Shown piece after piece: positions 9,195 to 18,212 of a stretch of 64,000 bases of DNA (position 1 is its first letter; the number at the start of each line of letters is the position of its first letter). The position numbers and the translations under genes were made by a program. This DNA comes from Chlorobaculum parvum NCIB 8327 (lineage in GTDB: Bacteria > Bacteroidota > Chlorobiia > Chlorobiales > Chlorobiaceae). The notes below the pieces were generated by a model, which saw nothing but the letters and a program-made list of their open reading frames with translations, was not told the DNA's origin and searched no databases. The stretch is taken from contig NC_011027.1 of assembly GCF_000020505.1 (NCBI RefSeq), positions 1,100,001 through 1,164,000 of the forward strand, in the 5' to 3' direction.

Positions 9195-9976
9195 ACCCGA
9201 TCATAGAAATTTCCATCCCGCAGCTGCTGCTTGCGCTGCTCTTTATCCTCGTTGCGCAGGCAACCTCGTTCATCCACAAGCTCGGGCTGAACAAGGACAT
9301 CACCATCGGAACGATCCGCACGGTCTCTCAGCTCTTCGTTATGGGGTACGCCCTGACCTTCATCTTTGGCGCCAACAATCCGTGGCTGACGGTCGGCATC
9401 TTTGTTGTCATGGTCTTCTCGGCGGTGTTCATCGTGCGGGGGAGGGTGAAGGAGAAGCAGATCGCCTACGAAGTGCCGACTTTTTTGACGATGGTATCAA
9501 GCTACTTTCTGACGGCGCTTTTCGTCTCGTGGCTGGTGATCGGCGTGCACCCGTGGTGGGATCCGCGCTACTTCATTCCGACGGCGGGCATGGTGATAGG
9601 CAACTCGATGTCCGCGCTCGCGATCTCCATCGAGCGGCTTTTCTCGCAGATGCGCCAGCAGCGCGAGCTGGTGGAGATGAAACTCTGCCTCGGCGCGAAC
9701 TTCAAGGAGGCGAGCCGCGACATCTTCAAAGGAGCGGTCAAGGCGGGTATGATTCCCTCGATCAACGCCATGATGGGCGTCGGCCTTGTGTTCATCCCCG
9801 GCATGATGTCCGGCCAGATCCTCGCAGGGGCCGACCCACTTATCGCCATCCGCTACCAGATCGTCGTCATGTTCATGCTCGTCGGCTCCACCGCTATGAG
9901 CACCATCATCGTGACGCTCATCATCCGCCGCCGTTGCTTCGGAAAAAGCGAAGAGCTGGTTGTGTCGGCGGACTAA
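9185..9976 (+). CDS. UPF0014 (FetB/YbbM-like) ABC permease
   Basis: 263 aa, ATG 9185 inside the end of the ATPase gene. About six to seven membrane helices. Conserved UPF0014 features are seen: the block WDPRYFIPTAGMVIGNSMSA, a Glu/Arg-rich cytosolic loop (LFSQMRQQRELVEMKLCLGA), and a late block with PGMMSGQILAGADP. It forms the membrane channel of the pair with the ATPase at 8526-9194. FetB relatives export iron; plant ALS-type relatives handle UDP-glucose or aluminium, so the substrate is not certain. Confidence 0.85.
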   Translation: MRMNPIIEISIPQLLLALLFILVAQATSFIHKLGLNKDITIGTIRTVSQLFVMGYALTFIFGANNPWLTVGIFVVMVFSAVFIVRGRVKEKQIAYEVPTFLTMVSSYFLTALFVSWLVIGVHPWWDPRYFIPTAGMVIGNSMSALAISIERLFSQMRQQRELVEMKLCLGANFKEASRDIFKGAVKAGMIPSINAMMGVGLVFIPGMMSGQILAGADPLIAIRYQIVVMFMLVGSTAMSTIIVTLIIRRRCFGKSEELVVSAD

Positions 9977-10024
9977 ATAGGGGAATGGCGAAGCCGTTGA
10001 CTTTATAACGTATTACAACGCTCA

Positions 10025-10232
10025 TCAACTTGCATTTTCTGCAGCCTCAACTTCTCTGTTTGCAGCTCGTTCACACAACATCTCAATTCCCATAGCGATC
10101 ACCAAGCAGCATCGCTCCTTACCGATCGAAAAATCCATATCCACAAAGTCGAGATGGATATCCGTTTGGCGGATCTCTTCGATTATTTTGATCGATGGCT
10201 GTTTTTTAATGCTTGCGATTTGATAACTTCAT
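10025..10232 (-). pseudogene. Possible small frameshifted gene or remnant
   Basis: In the 613-bp gap 9977-10589 the minus strand has an open stretch of about 65 codons ending at TGA 10025, with ordinary-looking composition (IKIIEEIRQTDIHLDFVDMD is a readable segment). It lacks a start codon in frame. An ATG at 10232 begins in another frame and would join it if one T in a run near 10210 were removed. No Shine-Dalgarno and no recognised family. It may be a decayed gene or chance. The rest of the gap holds only short hairpins (about 10370-10395 and 10408-10447), the latter followed by a T run. Confidence 0.25.
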
Positions 10233-10589
10233 AAGTGAGAAAATTATTTTTTTCACAGCTTCTCTATTCTGGTTGCGGAACGGATGAGTATTTAGCTCCC
10301 AGGCTTTCGTATGCAGAATTAACCTTCCATTTAACAAGAGTTTCCATAACTCTTTTCTCAAGACTCCGTAACGCCCTTGCTCTGAGAAGGGCTTGTTGTC
10401 TTCAGCGCAAAAAATACCCGGCTTGAATTTCAGGCTGGTTTTTTCCAGTACTCAAACATCAAACTTCGTTCATCAAACGGTTTTAACTGTCTCTTGAGGT
10501 TGATTTGAGCGCATGGCCATTTTTGCTTGATTTGTGCGCCTGATCGGTAGTTGACTGAGACTTCTCTCAACAATCAAAGGAGGTCTATC

Positions 10590-12086
10590 ATGAAGTTTGT
10601 CAGAAAGTGTGGACTCATCATTTGTCTGCTGCTTATGTCAGCGGGCACGGTGTGGGGGGCCGATGCGGCCAGAATTACTCAGCTTGCCAGCAAGGTACAC
10701 ACCGACGTAAATCAACTGGTTAAAGTCAGAAAGGTTCAGTTGCCCATTGCAGTCAGAGAGCAGAAAACGTTTCTGCTGACTCAACCGGAAGTTCAGGAGG
10801 TGCGGGAACTGAAGGGCAACAACCTGCTGGTGCAGTTCAAGGATGGCAAGAAGCTGCTGATGCTGCTGGGGGAAGATCGTCTCGGTTCCGCCGATCAAAT
10901 TCAGCCGGTGCAGAAAAAGGTGCTGCTACCGGTGCAACAACAGTTGACTCCGGTAAAGAAGCAGCTTATTCCTGTAACGGAGATCAGGCGCCCAGTGCTT
11001 AAGCTTATCCCGTGTGCGCCCAAGAGCAACAAGGCTCTGATTTTCGATTGCCTTGAGGATGATGCCAATGTGGTGTCGCCAAAAATCTGGCAACAGGTCA
11101 AATCCGATCTGGAATCGCTCGGGTACAGCGTAACGACGCGGCTCAACAACTCTGCCAATCTCTCCAATGCCGCCCTGATCGACAATGGCGAATACGGTGT
11201 TGTGGTGATGCGTGGTCACGGTGGTGACCTGGGTGGTGATTTCGGTTTCCTTGTTCGTCCCTGGTACTCCAGTTACCCGTCGGGCAGCAGCGGCTATGCT
11301 GGCACCATTCCTGCCAGTGCGTACAACCATGCGGTTGGAGCCACGCAGTTCGGATATGTCATTACCGGAACGTTCAGCTCTACCTATTGGGCTGACAAGG
11401 CGTTTCCTTCCACGATATTCTTCCTGGAGAGCTGCCACGGTGCCGATCCGGGTGCTCTGCCCGGCATGCCTACCTGGACCACCAATCACGGTGCTTCGGT
11501 ATGGCTTGGATGGAACGAATCGGTCTCCTTCAATTGCGGCGACAACGGCACGGACCTCTTTTTCCAGAAGCTGGCTAACGAGCAGAAGACCGTTGCCGAG
11601 GCGGTTGACGCCGTATATGCTACCGGTTGCCGTCCTCCCGAGCTGGTTGCTTTTCCGACCAACAAGGGGGCTTGCCAACTGGCCGTGTACAAAGCCGATG
11701 CCAATGAAGCTGCAGTGCCCGACTCCCGTGATTTCAAACTGCTCAGGCTGGTGTCGGGTTATGGCAGGCTCTATGCAACCATCTCTTTTTACAGCGCGCC
11801 GGCTTTTAACGAGTTCTTTTTCTACGTCGATACCTCCGGCAATGCTGCTGCTGAAGTACTGGTGAAATGTCACGGAAGCAATGTGGAGGTTTACAAGCAG
11901 ACTCAGCCGGGCTTGTACAACAACAAGGTCTATACCGGAACCGTTACCAAGAGCGGTAATGATTACAGTTTCGATATTCCGTGGAACACCTCTTTAGGTG
12001 CGGCTGGCAGCGCCAAGGTTTGGCTCTATGACATGAGCGGCAAGGATCGGCTGCCCGATACCGGAAGCGTTACGGTGCTGAAGTAA
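10590..12086 (+). CDS. Secreted caspase-fold-like protein (candidate clan CD cysteine peptidase)
   Basis: 498 aa from ATG 10590, preceded by a perfect AAAGGAGGT; the frame opens further upstream without support. Residues 1-23 are a signal peptide ending at VWGA. Residues about 25-100 form a small domain ending in KLLMLLGEDRL. A Val/Pro/Gln-rich linker (105-142) leads to a domain starting NKALIFDCLEDDA. This contains VVVMRGHGG (His210) and FFLESCHG (Cys282), placed at the ends of two hydrophobic strands as the His and Cys of caspase/gingipain-type (clan CD) enzymes are. A Ser/Thr-rich beta domain follows from about 385. Activity is inferred; no family is assigned with certainty. A related small protein is encoded next to it. 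Confidence 0.6.
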   Translation: MKFVRKCGLIICLLLMSAGTVWGADAARITQLASKVHTDVNQLVKVRKVQLPIAVREQKTFLLTQPEVQEVRELKGNNLLVQFKDGKKLLMLLGEDRLGSADQIQPVQKKVLLPVQQQLTPVKKQLIPVTEIRRPVLKLIPCAPKSNKALIFDCLEDDANVVSPKIWQQVKSDLESLGYSVTTRLNNSANLSNAALIDNGEYGVVVMRGHGGDLGGDFGFLVRPWYSSYPSGSSGYAGTIPASAYNHAVGATQFGYVITGTFSSTYWADKAFPSTIFFLESCHGADPGALPGMPTWTTNHGASVWLGWNESVSFNCGDNGTDLFFQKLANEQKTVAEAVDAVYATGCRPPELVAFPTNKGACQLAVYKADANEAAVPDSRDFKLLRLVSGYGRLYATISFYSAPAFNEFFFYVDTSGNAAAEVLVKCHGSNVEVYKQTQPGLYNNKVYTGTVTKSGNDYSFDIPWNTSLGAAGSAKVWLYDMSGKDRLPDTGSVTVLK

Positions 12087-12119
12087 CCGACAGTGTCTAA
12101 GAATTCCCAATTGAAAAAC

Positions 12120-12157
12120 GGCGGAGTCGGCCAAAAATCGGCTCCGCCTTCTTGTTT
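12120..12157 (+). terminator. Hairpin between the caspase-like gene and its small partner
   Basis: The arms GGCGGAGTCG and CGGCTCCGCC (one wobble pair) enclose an A-rich loop and are followed by TTCTTGTTT. It looks like a moderate intrinsic terminator or attenuator. The small gene starts 14 bases later with its own strong ribosome-binding site. Confidence 0.6.
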
Positions 12158-12171
12158 ACAGGAGGTGCTGT

Positions 12172-12492
12172 ATGAAAAGATTTTTTTCTCTCTGGATATG
12201 GCTGTTTCTGTTCACGGCTACGGCATGTGTCTCGGAGTCGGGGACTGGTGTGGAAGCGTCCTCACATGAACAGCTTACACCCGAGGTACTGGTGGAACAG
12301 GCAGACGCAAAGTATGACGAATATCTGGCCGCCAATGAAGGCGATCGCGTAGCGGCAACGAACAAAACCGCTGAATATCTGCGGGGACTTGCGGGTGTGA
12401 AAGAGGTGACGGTTCGCGGTAGCGATACCCTTTTCGTCATTATGGAAGACGGCAAAGAACTATTGCTGATGCTGGGCAAGAATCGTCTTTGA
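12172..12492 (+). CDS. Small secreted protein related to the N-terminal domain of the upstream caspase-like protein
   Basis: 106 aa, ATG 12172 after AGGAGGT. A hydrophobic signal segment (residues 4-18) is followed by Cys19 in the context FTATAC, a non-canonical lipobox. The last 45 residues align with residues 58-98 of the upstream protein: both have a short variable helix, then a strand and an (E/K)DGK(E/K)LL(L/M)(M/L)LG(K/E)(D/N)RL ending. The protein therefore consists of the upstream protein's putative prodomain and nothing else. By analogy with propeptide-like inhibitors it could inhibit or chaperone the peptidase; that is inference. Confidence 0.7.
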   Translation: MKRFFSLWIWLFLFTATACVSESGTGVEASSHEQLTPEVLVEQADAKYDEYLAANEGDRVAATNKTAEYLRGLAGVKEVTVRGSDTLFVIMEDGKELLLMLGKNRL

Positions 12493-12573
12493 AAGGGAAT
12501 GGGACGAGTTTGTTGGGGGCAGATCAATACAACTGCTTGCTTGACAAGAGAGGAAAAGATCAGCCCCCAAAAC

Positions 12574-13440
12574 TTATTTCTTGTTCTCGCTCGCCACAGC
12601 TCCTGCCGCCCGCCGCTTAGACCACACCAGAATCCCGATTCCCGCCGCAATCATCAGAAAGCATAACACCTGGCCCATCGAGAAGTTCAGGAAGACAAAG
12701 CCGAGCTGGGCGTCGGGTTCGCGGTAGAATTCGATGAAAAAGCGTACCGTGCCGTAGCCGATAAGGTAAAGACCGGAGAGAAAGCCGGGCCACGGAGCTT
12801 TTTTGCGAATCGACCAGAGGATGATGAAAAGCACGATGCCTTCGAAAAATGCTTCGTAAAGCTGGGAAGGATGGCGTAGCGCCACGGTTGGAGCGGCAGG
12901 GAAGTACATGCCGATGGCCGAGGTTGTGACGCGGCCGTAGAGTTCGCCGTTGATGAAGTTGCCGAGACGGCCGAAGGTATAGCCGAGCGGCAGGGCGGGA
13001 ATGAAGAGATCAACGGTTTTGAGAAAATCAACCTTGTGCTTTCGGGTAAACAGCCACAAGGCGAGGGCAACGCCGATCAGCCCGCCGTGGAACGACATGC
13101 CGGTAATGCCCGCGAAGGCGCAGGTTCCATTACCGAAGTTGAACGGCAGCAGGGTTCCGATGGGATCCTGCAGAAACCATTCGAAACCGTAAAAAAGGAT
13201 GTAGCCAAGACGCCCGCCGATCAGCACCCCGCCCATCGCCCAGGTAAGGGCATCACCGGGAAAGCTCTTGTCGAAGGGGAGTTTTTCAGTCGCGATTCTG
13301 TACTTCGAAAGCAGCCAGACGATCGCGAACGCAATGATATACATGGTTCCGTACCAGCGGATGGCAACAGGGCCGACAGAAAAAATGATGGGGTTCATGT
13401 CGTATGGTAGATGCTGCCACCAGGTAATGAAATCGTGCAT
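12574..13440 (-). CDS. lgt: Prolipoprotein diacylglyceryl transferase
   Basis: 288 aa, ATG 13440. Seven membrane helices. The Lgt signature RLGNFINGELYGR lies near residues 157-169, and the HGGLIGV block near 120 carries the conserved His. The protein transfers diacylglycerol from phosphatidylglycerol to the lipobox Cys of prolipoproteins at the inner membrane. The gene is convergent with the small secreted protein gene at 12172-12492 (82 bp between stops) and divergent from aclB. Length and motifs are complete. Confidence 0.95.
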   Translation of the reverse strand: MHDFITWWQHLPYDMNPIIFSVGPVAIRWYGTMYIIAFAIVWLLSKYRIATEKLPFDKSFPGDALTWAMGGVLIGGRLGYILFYGFEWFLQDPIGTLLPFNFGNGTCAFAGITGMSFHGGLIGVALALWLFTRKHKVDFLKTVDLFIPALPLGYTFGRLGNFINGELYGRVTTSAIGMYFPAAPTVALRHPSQLYEAFFEGIVLFIILWSIRKKAPWPGFLSGLYLIGYGTVRFFIEFYREPDAQLGFVFLNFSMGQVLCFLMIAAGIGILVWSKRRAAGAVASENKK

Positions 13441-13569
13441 TGTTACTTTTTTGTCGGTTGGATTGGGTTAACGAGTCTTAACGTCTTGGTAACAAGACAG
13501 AATATAGCTATATTTAAACTTTGCACTTTTCTTTTCGCACAATTACCTGAAAACGTAAACACATAGAGC

Positions 13570-14766
13570 ATGGCTAAAATTCTTGAAGGGCCGGCCATGA
13601 AGTTGTTCAACAAATGGGGCATTCCTGTGCCTAATTATGTTGTCATCATGGACCCTGACCGTCTTGCACAGCTTGGTGAAGCTAATAAATGGCTGCGTGA
13701 ATCGAAACTCGTCGTCAAGGCACACGAAGCCATCGGCGGCCGTTTCAAACTCGGTCTCGTTAAAATTGGTCTTAATCTCGAACAGGCCATCGAAGCTGCC
13801 AAAGAGATGCTTGGCGCCAAAGTCGGCACGGCTGAAATCGGCCAGGTCATCATCGCTGAAATGCTCGAGCATGACGCGGAGTTCTACGTTTCGATTATCG
13901 GTAACAAAGATGGCGCTGAACTGCTGATTTCCAAGCACGGCGGCGTCGATATCGAAGACAACTGGGACAGCGTCCGCCGTATCCAGATCGAACTCGACGA
14001 GAATCCCACCATCGAGCGACTCACCGAGCTTGCCAAGGATGCCGGTTTCGAAGGCGAAATCGCCGAGCGCGTCGGCAAGATCTGCTCCCGTCTCATTCTC
14101 TGTTTCGACAACGAGGACGCACAGTCCATCGAAATCAACCCGCTGGTTATCCGCAAGAGCGACATGCGCTTCGCCGCGCTTGACGCCGTTATGAACGTGG
14201 ACTATGATGCCCGGTTCCGCCATGCCGACTGGGATTTCAAGCCGGTTTCCGAAATCGGCCGTCCGTTCACCGAAGCCGAGCAGCAGATCATGGAGATCGA
14301 CTCCAGGATCAAGGGTTCGGTCAAGTTCGTTGAGGTTCCCGGTGGTGAAATCGCTCTGCTGACCGCAGGCGGCGGCGCATCGGTCTTCTATGCCGACGCA
14401 GTCGTGGCTCGCGGCGGAACCATCGCCAACTATGCAGAATATTCGGGCGACCCGGCCGACTGGGCTGTGGAAGCGCTCACCGAAACCATCTGCCGTCTGC
14501 CCAACATCAAGCACATCATTGTCGGCGGCGCTATCGCCAACTTTACCGACGTGAAGGCTACCTTCAGCGGTATCATCAACGGCTTCCGCGAAAGCAAGTC
14601 GAAGGGCTACCTCGAAGGCGTAAAAATCTGGGTGCGCCGTGGCGGCCCGAACGAAGCTCAGGGCCTTGCCGCTATCAAGCAGCTCCAGGAGGAAGGCTTC
14701 GACATTCACGTCTACGACCGCAGCATGCCGATGACCGATATCGTCGATATGGCGATGAAGTCTTGA
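13570..14766 (+). CDS. aclB: ATP-citrate lyase, beta (small) subunit
   Basis: 398 aa, ATG 13570. This is the ATP-grasp/succinyl-CoA-synthetase-beta-like subunit of the two-subunit ATP-citrate lyase of green sulfur bacteria, with the N-terminal segment KLFNKWGIPVPNYVV and an ATP-grasp core. A flavodoxin-like ligase domain follows (GGGASVFYADAVVARGG near residues 270-286). With AclA it cleaves citrate into acetyl-CoA and oxaloacetate using ATP and CoA, the key step of carbon fixation by the reverse TCA cycle. aclA follows after 62 bp, so they form one operon. Confidence 0.97.
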   Translation: MAKILEGPAMKLFNKWGIPVPNYVVIMDPDRLAQLGEANKWLRESKLVVKAHEAIGGRFKLGLVKIGLNLEQAIEAAKEMLGAKVGTAEIGQVIIAEMLEHDAEFYVSIIGNKDGAELLISKHGGVDIEDNWDSVRRIQIELDENPTIERLTELAKDAGFEGEIAERVGKICSRLILCFDNEDAQSIEINPLVIRKSDMRFAALDAVMNVDYDARFRHADWDFKPVSEIGRPFTEAEQQIMEIDSRIKGSVKFVEVPGGEIALLTAGGGASVFYADAVVARGGTIANYAEYSGDPADWAVEALTETICRLPNIKHIIVGGAIANFTDVKATFSGIINGFRESKSKGYLEGVKIWVRRGGPNEAQGLAAIKQLQEEGFDIHVYDRSMPMTDIVDMAMKS

Positions 14767-14828
14767 GGGATGTCCTTGTAAGATGTTGAAATTTAAGACT
14801 ATAGAAACTCATTAAATCTGATTGAACC

Positions 14829-16655
14829 GTGAGCATTCTCGCAAATAAAGATACCCGGGCAGTCATCATCGGCGGCGTAGCAGGCGTCAATGCGGCAAAA
14901 CGCATGGCCCAGTTTGACTTTCTGGTCAACCGTCCGCTGACCGTCCAGGCTTTCGTGTATCCGCCCGAAGCCGGCCAGCAGAAAGAGATCTTCCGCGGCG
15001 GCGAACTCAAGAACGTCACCGTTTACGACTCCCTGGCTCCTGCTCTCGAAGAGCATCCGGATATCAACACCGCACTTATCTACCTCGGCGCATCCCGCGC
15101 TGCCCAGGCTGCCAAAGAGGCGCTTGAGTCCCCGAACATTCAGCTGGTCTCGATGATCACTGAAGGTGTTCCGGAAAAGGACGCCAAGCGTCTGAGAAAA
15201 CTTGCCCAGAAGCTTGGCAAGATGCTGAATGGCCCGTCCTCCATCGGTATCATGTCTGCCGGCGAGTGCCGCCTTGGCGTGATCGGTGGTGAGTTCAAGA
15301 ACCTGAAGCTTTGCAACCTGTACCGTCAGGGTTCGTTCGGCGTTCTGACCAAGTCCGGTGGCCTGTCCAACGAAGCCATGTGGCTTTGTGCCCAGAACGG
15401 CGACGGCATCACCTCTGCCGTGGCTATCGGTGGCGACGCCTATCCCGGCACCGACTTCGTGACCTACCTCGAAATGTTCGAGAAGGATCCCGCAACCAAG
15501 GCGGTCGTCATGATCGGCGAGGTTGGTGGTAATCTCGAAGAAGAAGCCGCAGAGTGGCTGGCCGCTGAGCCGCGCCGCATCAAGCTGATCGCCGCCATCG
15601 GTGGTACCTGCCAGGAAGTTCTGCCTCAGGGTATGAAGTTCGGCCATGCCGGTGCCAAGGAAGGCAAGAAAGGTGCAGGCTCCGCCCGCTCCAAGATGAA
15701 CGCACTCCGCGACGCCGGTGCGTACGTTCCGGATACCTTCGGTGGTCTCAGCAAGGAGATCAAAAAAGTCTATGAAGAGCTGATCGCTGCCGGTGAAATC
15801 AGCACCGAGATCGACGAGGCTGTGCTGCCTGAGCTGCCGCCGAGCGTTCAGGAGGTCATGAAGCAGGGTGAAGTGATCGTTGAGCCGCTCATCCGCACCA
15901 CCATTTCCGACGACCGTGGCGAAGAGCCGCGCTATGCCGGTTACGCCGCTTCGGAGCTCTGCTCGAAAGGCTATGGCATCGAAGATGTCATCGGCCTGCT
16001 CTGGAACAAAAAGCTTCCGACCCGCGAAGAGTCCGAAATTATCAAACGCATCGTCATGATTTCGGCAGACCACGGTCCTGCCGTGTCGGGTGCGTTTGGT
16101 TCGATTCTCGCCGCTTGCGCAGGCATCGACATGCCGCAGGCTGTTTCGGCTGGCATGACCATGATCGGCCCCCGTTTCGGCGGCGCCGTGACCAATGCCG
16201 GCAAATACTTCAAGATGGCTGTCGAGGACTACCCGAACGACATCCCCGGCTTCCTTTCCTGGATGAAGAAGAATGTCGGCCCGGTTCCCGGTATCGGCCA
16301 CAGGGTCAAGAGCGTCAAGAATCCCGACCAGCGCGTGAAGTATCTGGTGAGCTACATCAAGAACGAAACGTCGCTGCACACTCCGTGCCTCGACTACGCG
16401 CTTGAGGTCGAGAAGGTCACTACGGCCAAGAAGGGCAACCTGATTCTGAACGTTGATGGCACCATCGGCTGCATTCTGATGGACCTCGACTTCCCGGTGC
16501 ACTCCCTGAACGGCTTCTTCGTTCTGGCCCGTACCATCGGTATGATCGGCCACTGGATCGATCAGAACAACCAGAACTCGCGCCTCATCAGGCTCTACGA
16601 CTACCTGATCAACTACGCAGTGAAACCTGAACAAGAGGTTCCTGAAAAGAAGTAA
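14829..16655 (+). CDS. aclA: ATP-citrate lyase, alpha (large) subunit
   Basis: 608 aa with a GTG start. Residues 1 to about 330 are succinyl-CoA-synthetase-alpha-like; His273 in FGHAGAKEGKKG is the phosphohistidine site. The C-terminal part is a citrate-synthase-like domain with ADHGPAVSG (413-421), IGPRFGGAVTNAGKYF and IGHRVKSV, which forms the citryl-CoA lyase site. Together with AclB it makes cytosolic acetyl-CoA for CO2 fixation. The gene ends before a strong bidirectional hairpin at 16710-16738. Same gene order as known for Chlorobaculum. Confidence 0.97.
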   Translation: MSILANKDTRAVIIGGVAGVNAAKRMAQFDFLVNRPLTVQAFVYPPEAGQQKEIFRGGELKNVTVYDSLAPALEEHPDINTALIYLGASRAAQAAKEALESPNIQLVSMITEGVPEKDAKRLRKLAQKLGKMLNGPSSIGIMSAGECRLGVIGGEFKNLKLCNLYRQGSFGVLTKSGGLSNEAMWLCAQNGDGITSAVAIGGDAYPGTDFVTYLEMFEKDPATKAVVMIGEVGGNLEEEAAEWLAAEPRRIKLIAAIGGTCQEVLPQGMKFGHAGAKEGKKGAGSARSKMNALRDAGAYVPDTFGGLSKEIKKVYEELIAAGEISTEIDEAVLPELPPSVQEVMKQGEVIVEPLIRTTISDDRGEEPRYAGYAASELCSKGYGIEDVIGLLWNKKLPTREESEIIKRIVMISADHGPAVSGAFGSILAACAGIDMPQAVSAGMTMIGPRFGGAVTNAGKYFKMAVEDYPNDIPGFLSWMKKNVGPVPGIGHRVKSVKNPDQRVKYLVSYIKNETSLHTPCLDYALEVEKVTTAKKGNLILNVDGTIGCILMDLDFPVHSLNGFFVLARTIGMIGHWIDQNNQNSRLIRLYDYLINYAVKPEQEVPEKK

Positions 16656-16709
16656 GGTAATAGTATTACAGGACGGGACGTGGTGATCCCACGTTCCGTT
16701 TCAACAGTA

Positions 16710-16738
16710 AAAAAGCAGGCCAAAAGCCTGCTTTTTCT
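16710..16738. terminator. Bidirectional terminator between aclA and the sqr-like gene
   Basis: The perfect arms AAAAGCAGGC and GCCTGCTTTT with loop CAAAA have A and T runs on both sides, so it can stop transcription from the convergent genes on either strand. A second, weaker hairpin (GGGACGTGG...CCACGTTCC) lies just before it at about 16675-16699. Confidence 0.85.
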
Positions 16739-16804
16739 GTTATTCTGAGGATAGCAGTCGGCAAAGAATCAAGTTGCTTTGCCAGACCAACAACCCGGTA
16801 GCGA

Positions 16805-17977
16805 TTACATGCCGGGAATGCGGGGGATATATTTCATCTTCGACAGCTTGTAATAGATTCCCCACGACTTTTTCAGCCAGTGGCCGACAATCGGCAACGG
16901 AATAAACATCTGGCTGTGGCCGGTACGGTAGACGAAGCCTGCGCCGTCGCCGGTGTCCATGACGCAGAGGACGTTCAGGTGCTCCTGGTAGCCCTTCATC
17001 GGCTCCTGATGACCGAAGTGTTCGGCGAGGCAGTTGTTGGCCGTACAGTCGGCCATGAACTCTGCGATATGGCCCTGCTTGGCTTTCCATTCCGGCCCTT
17101 CAAGCGCTGCTGAATCGCCGACAGCGTACCAGCCATCCACGCCGATGACGCGGCAGAAGTCGTCGATTTTCACGAACCCGGCATCACTCAGGGGAAGATC
17201 GGAATTCTTGAAAACGCTGTGGCCTGATCCGGCAGGAATGAACATGGTGAGATCGCTGTCCAGCTTGCTGCCATCCTCGAACACCACGCCGTCAGATTCG
17301 AAGCGCGTAATCTTTTTCCCGTAGTGCTGGTGCATGTTTTTCGACTTGAACATGATGTCCATCATATCGAGTGCCTTCTGGCCCATTTTCTGGCCCGGTG
17401 AGGCCATTGGAGCGAAAAAGGTCATCTCGAAATTGTCTCTGATGCCGAGCTTGGTGAGCTTGTGGTGGAGGTTGAAAAACAGCTCGAAACCCGGGCCGCC
17501 ACGCACTGCGCTTGGGTCTTTCGGGTTGCCGCCGAAGCCGAAGGCGATCTTGCCGTGGCCGCGCTCGATGAGAGCGTCAATGCGCTCTTTCAGGCGAATC
17601 GAGTGCTCCGGTGCGCCGCAGATCGACAGGGTGTGCTCAATGCCTTCGTGCTTGACTTTGTCCGAACCGAGCGCAATCACGAGGAAGTCGAAATCGCTGC
17701 GCTTACCACCTTGCTGAAGCGTCACCGCGTCGCGTGCGGCGTCGATACCTGTTACTTTGTCAAGGGTCAAGGTAAAGCCATGCTTTTTTGCCAGTTTGGC
17801 GAGCGGAAAGGCCACGTTGTTGAACTTCTCGGTTCCTACCGGAATCCAGATGGCAATCGGGTAGATGAACAGATACTCACGGTCGGATACCACTTCGACC
17901 TCGAATCCTCTCTTGCGGAAGGCGATCGCAGCCGCAATACCGGCAATGCCTCCTCCCAGAATCAAAACTTTTTTCAC
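16805..17977 (-). CDS. Sulfide:quinone oxidoreductase-family flavoprotein (probable SqrF type)
   Basis: 390 aa, ATG 17977. N-terminal FAD-binding loop GGGIAGIAAA (8-17), second dinucleotide region near VIALGSD (100-106), and the FAD-contacting WYAVGDSAALEG block (283-294). The C-terminal half carries Cys at 275, 311, 316 and 338 and an amphipathic C-terminus suited to membrane attachment. Such enzymes oxidise sulfide and pass electrons to menaquinone. In C. tepidum the SQR next to ATP-citrate lyase is a type VI enzyme; the neighbourhood here is the same. Convergent with aclA. Confidence 0.85.
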   Translation of the reverse strand: MKKVLILGGGIAGIAAAIAFRKRGFEVEVVSDREYLFIYPIAIWIPVGTEKFNNVAFPLAKLAKKHGFTLTLDKVTGIDAARDAVTLQQGGKRSDFDFLVIALGSDKVKHEGIEHTLSICGAPEHSIRLKERIDALIERGHGKIAFGFGGNPKDPSAVRGGPGFELFFNLHHKLTKLGIRDNFEMTFFAPMASPGQKMGQKALDMMDIMFKSKNMHQHYGKKITRFESDGVVFEDGSKLDSDLTMFIPAGSGHSVFKNSDLPLSDAGFVKIDDFCRVIGVDGWYAVGDSAALEGPEWKAKQGHIAEFMADCTANNCLAEHFGHQEPMKGYQEHLNVLCVMDTGDGAGFVYRTGHSQMFIPLPIVGHWLKKSWGIYYKLSKMKYIPRIPGM

Positions 17978-18212
17978 AACCAGCTACTTCTTTAGTTACA
18001 CCTTTTCAGTGGAGAATGATAAGGCCGTTAATATAATGAGAATTATGGTCATATGCCAATAATTCATTAAATCATTCTTCATAACCTTGAAAGACGACGC
18101 ACAGGTTCAGCAAGGAAAAGTAACGAGCCGGTGAACGTAACACGCTGAATCTTGGAGTTGATTATATTGAAATCAGCAATCCATATCTGCAAGCAACCTA
18201 CAAAGACGTGAT

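Noticed and set aside
10551-10589. Upstream start for the caspase-like protein
   Set aside because: The extra 13 residues lack a ribosome-binding site, while the inner ATG follows a perfect AAAGGAGGT and begins a clean signal peptide.
14799-16634. Open frame of 611 codons on the minus strand opposite aclA
   Set aside because: aclA is certain from its active-site motifs; the antisense frame is a product of strong codon bias in a highly expressed gene.
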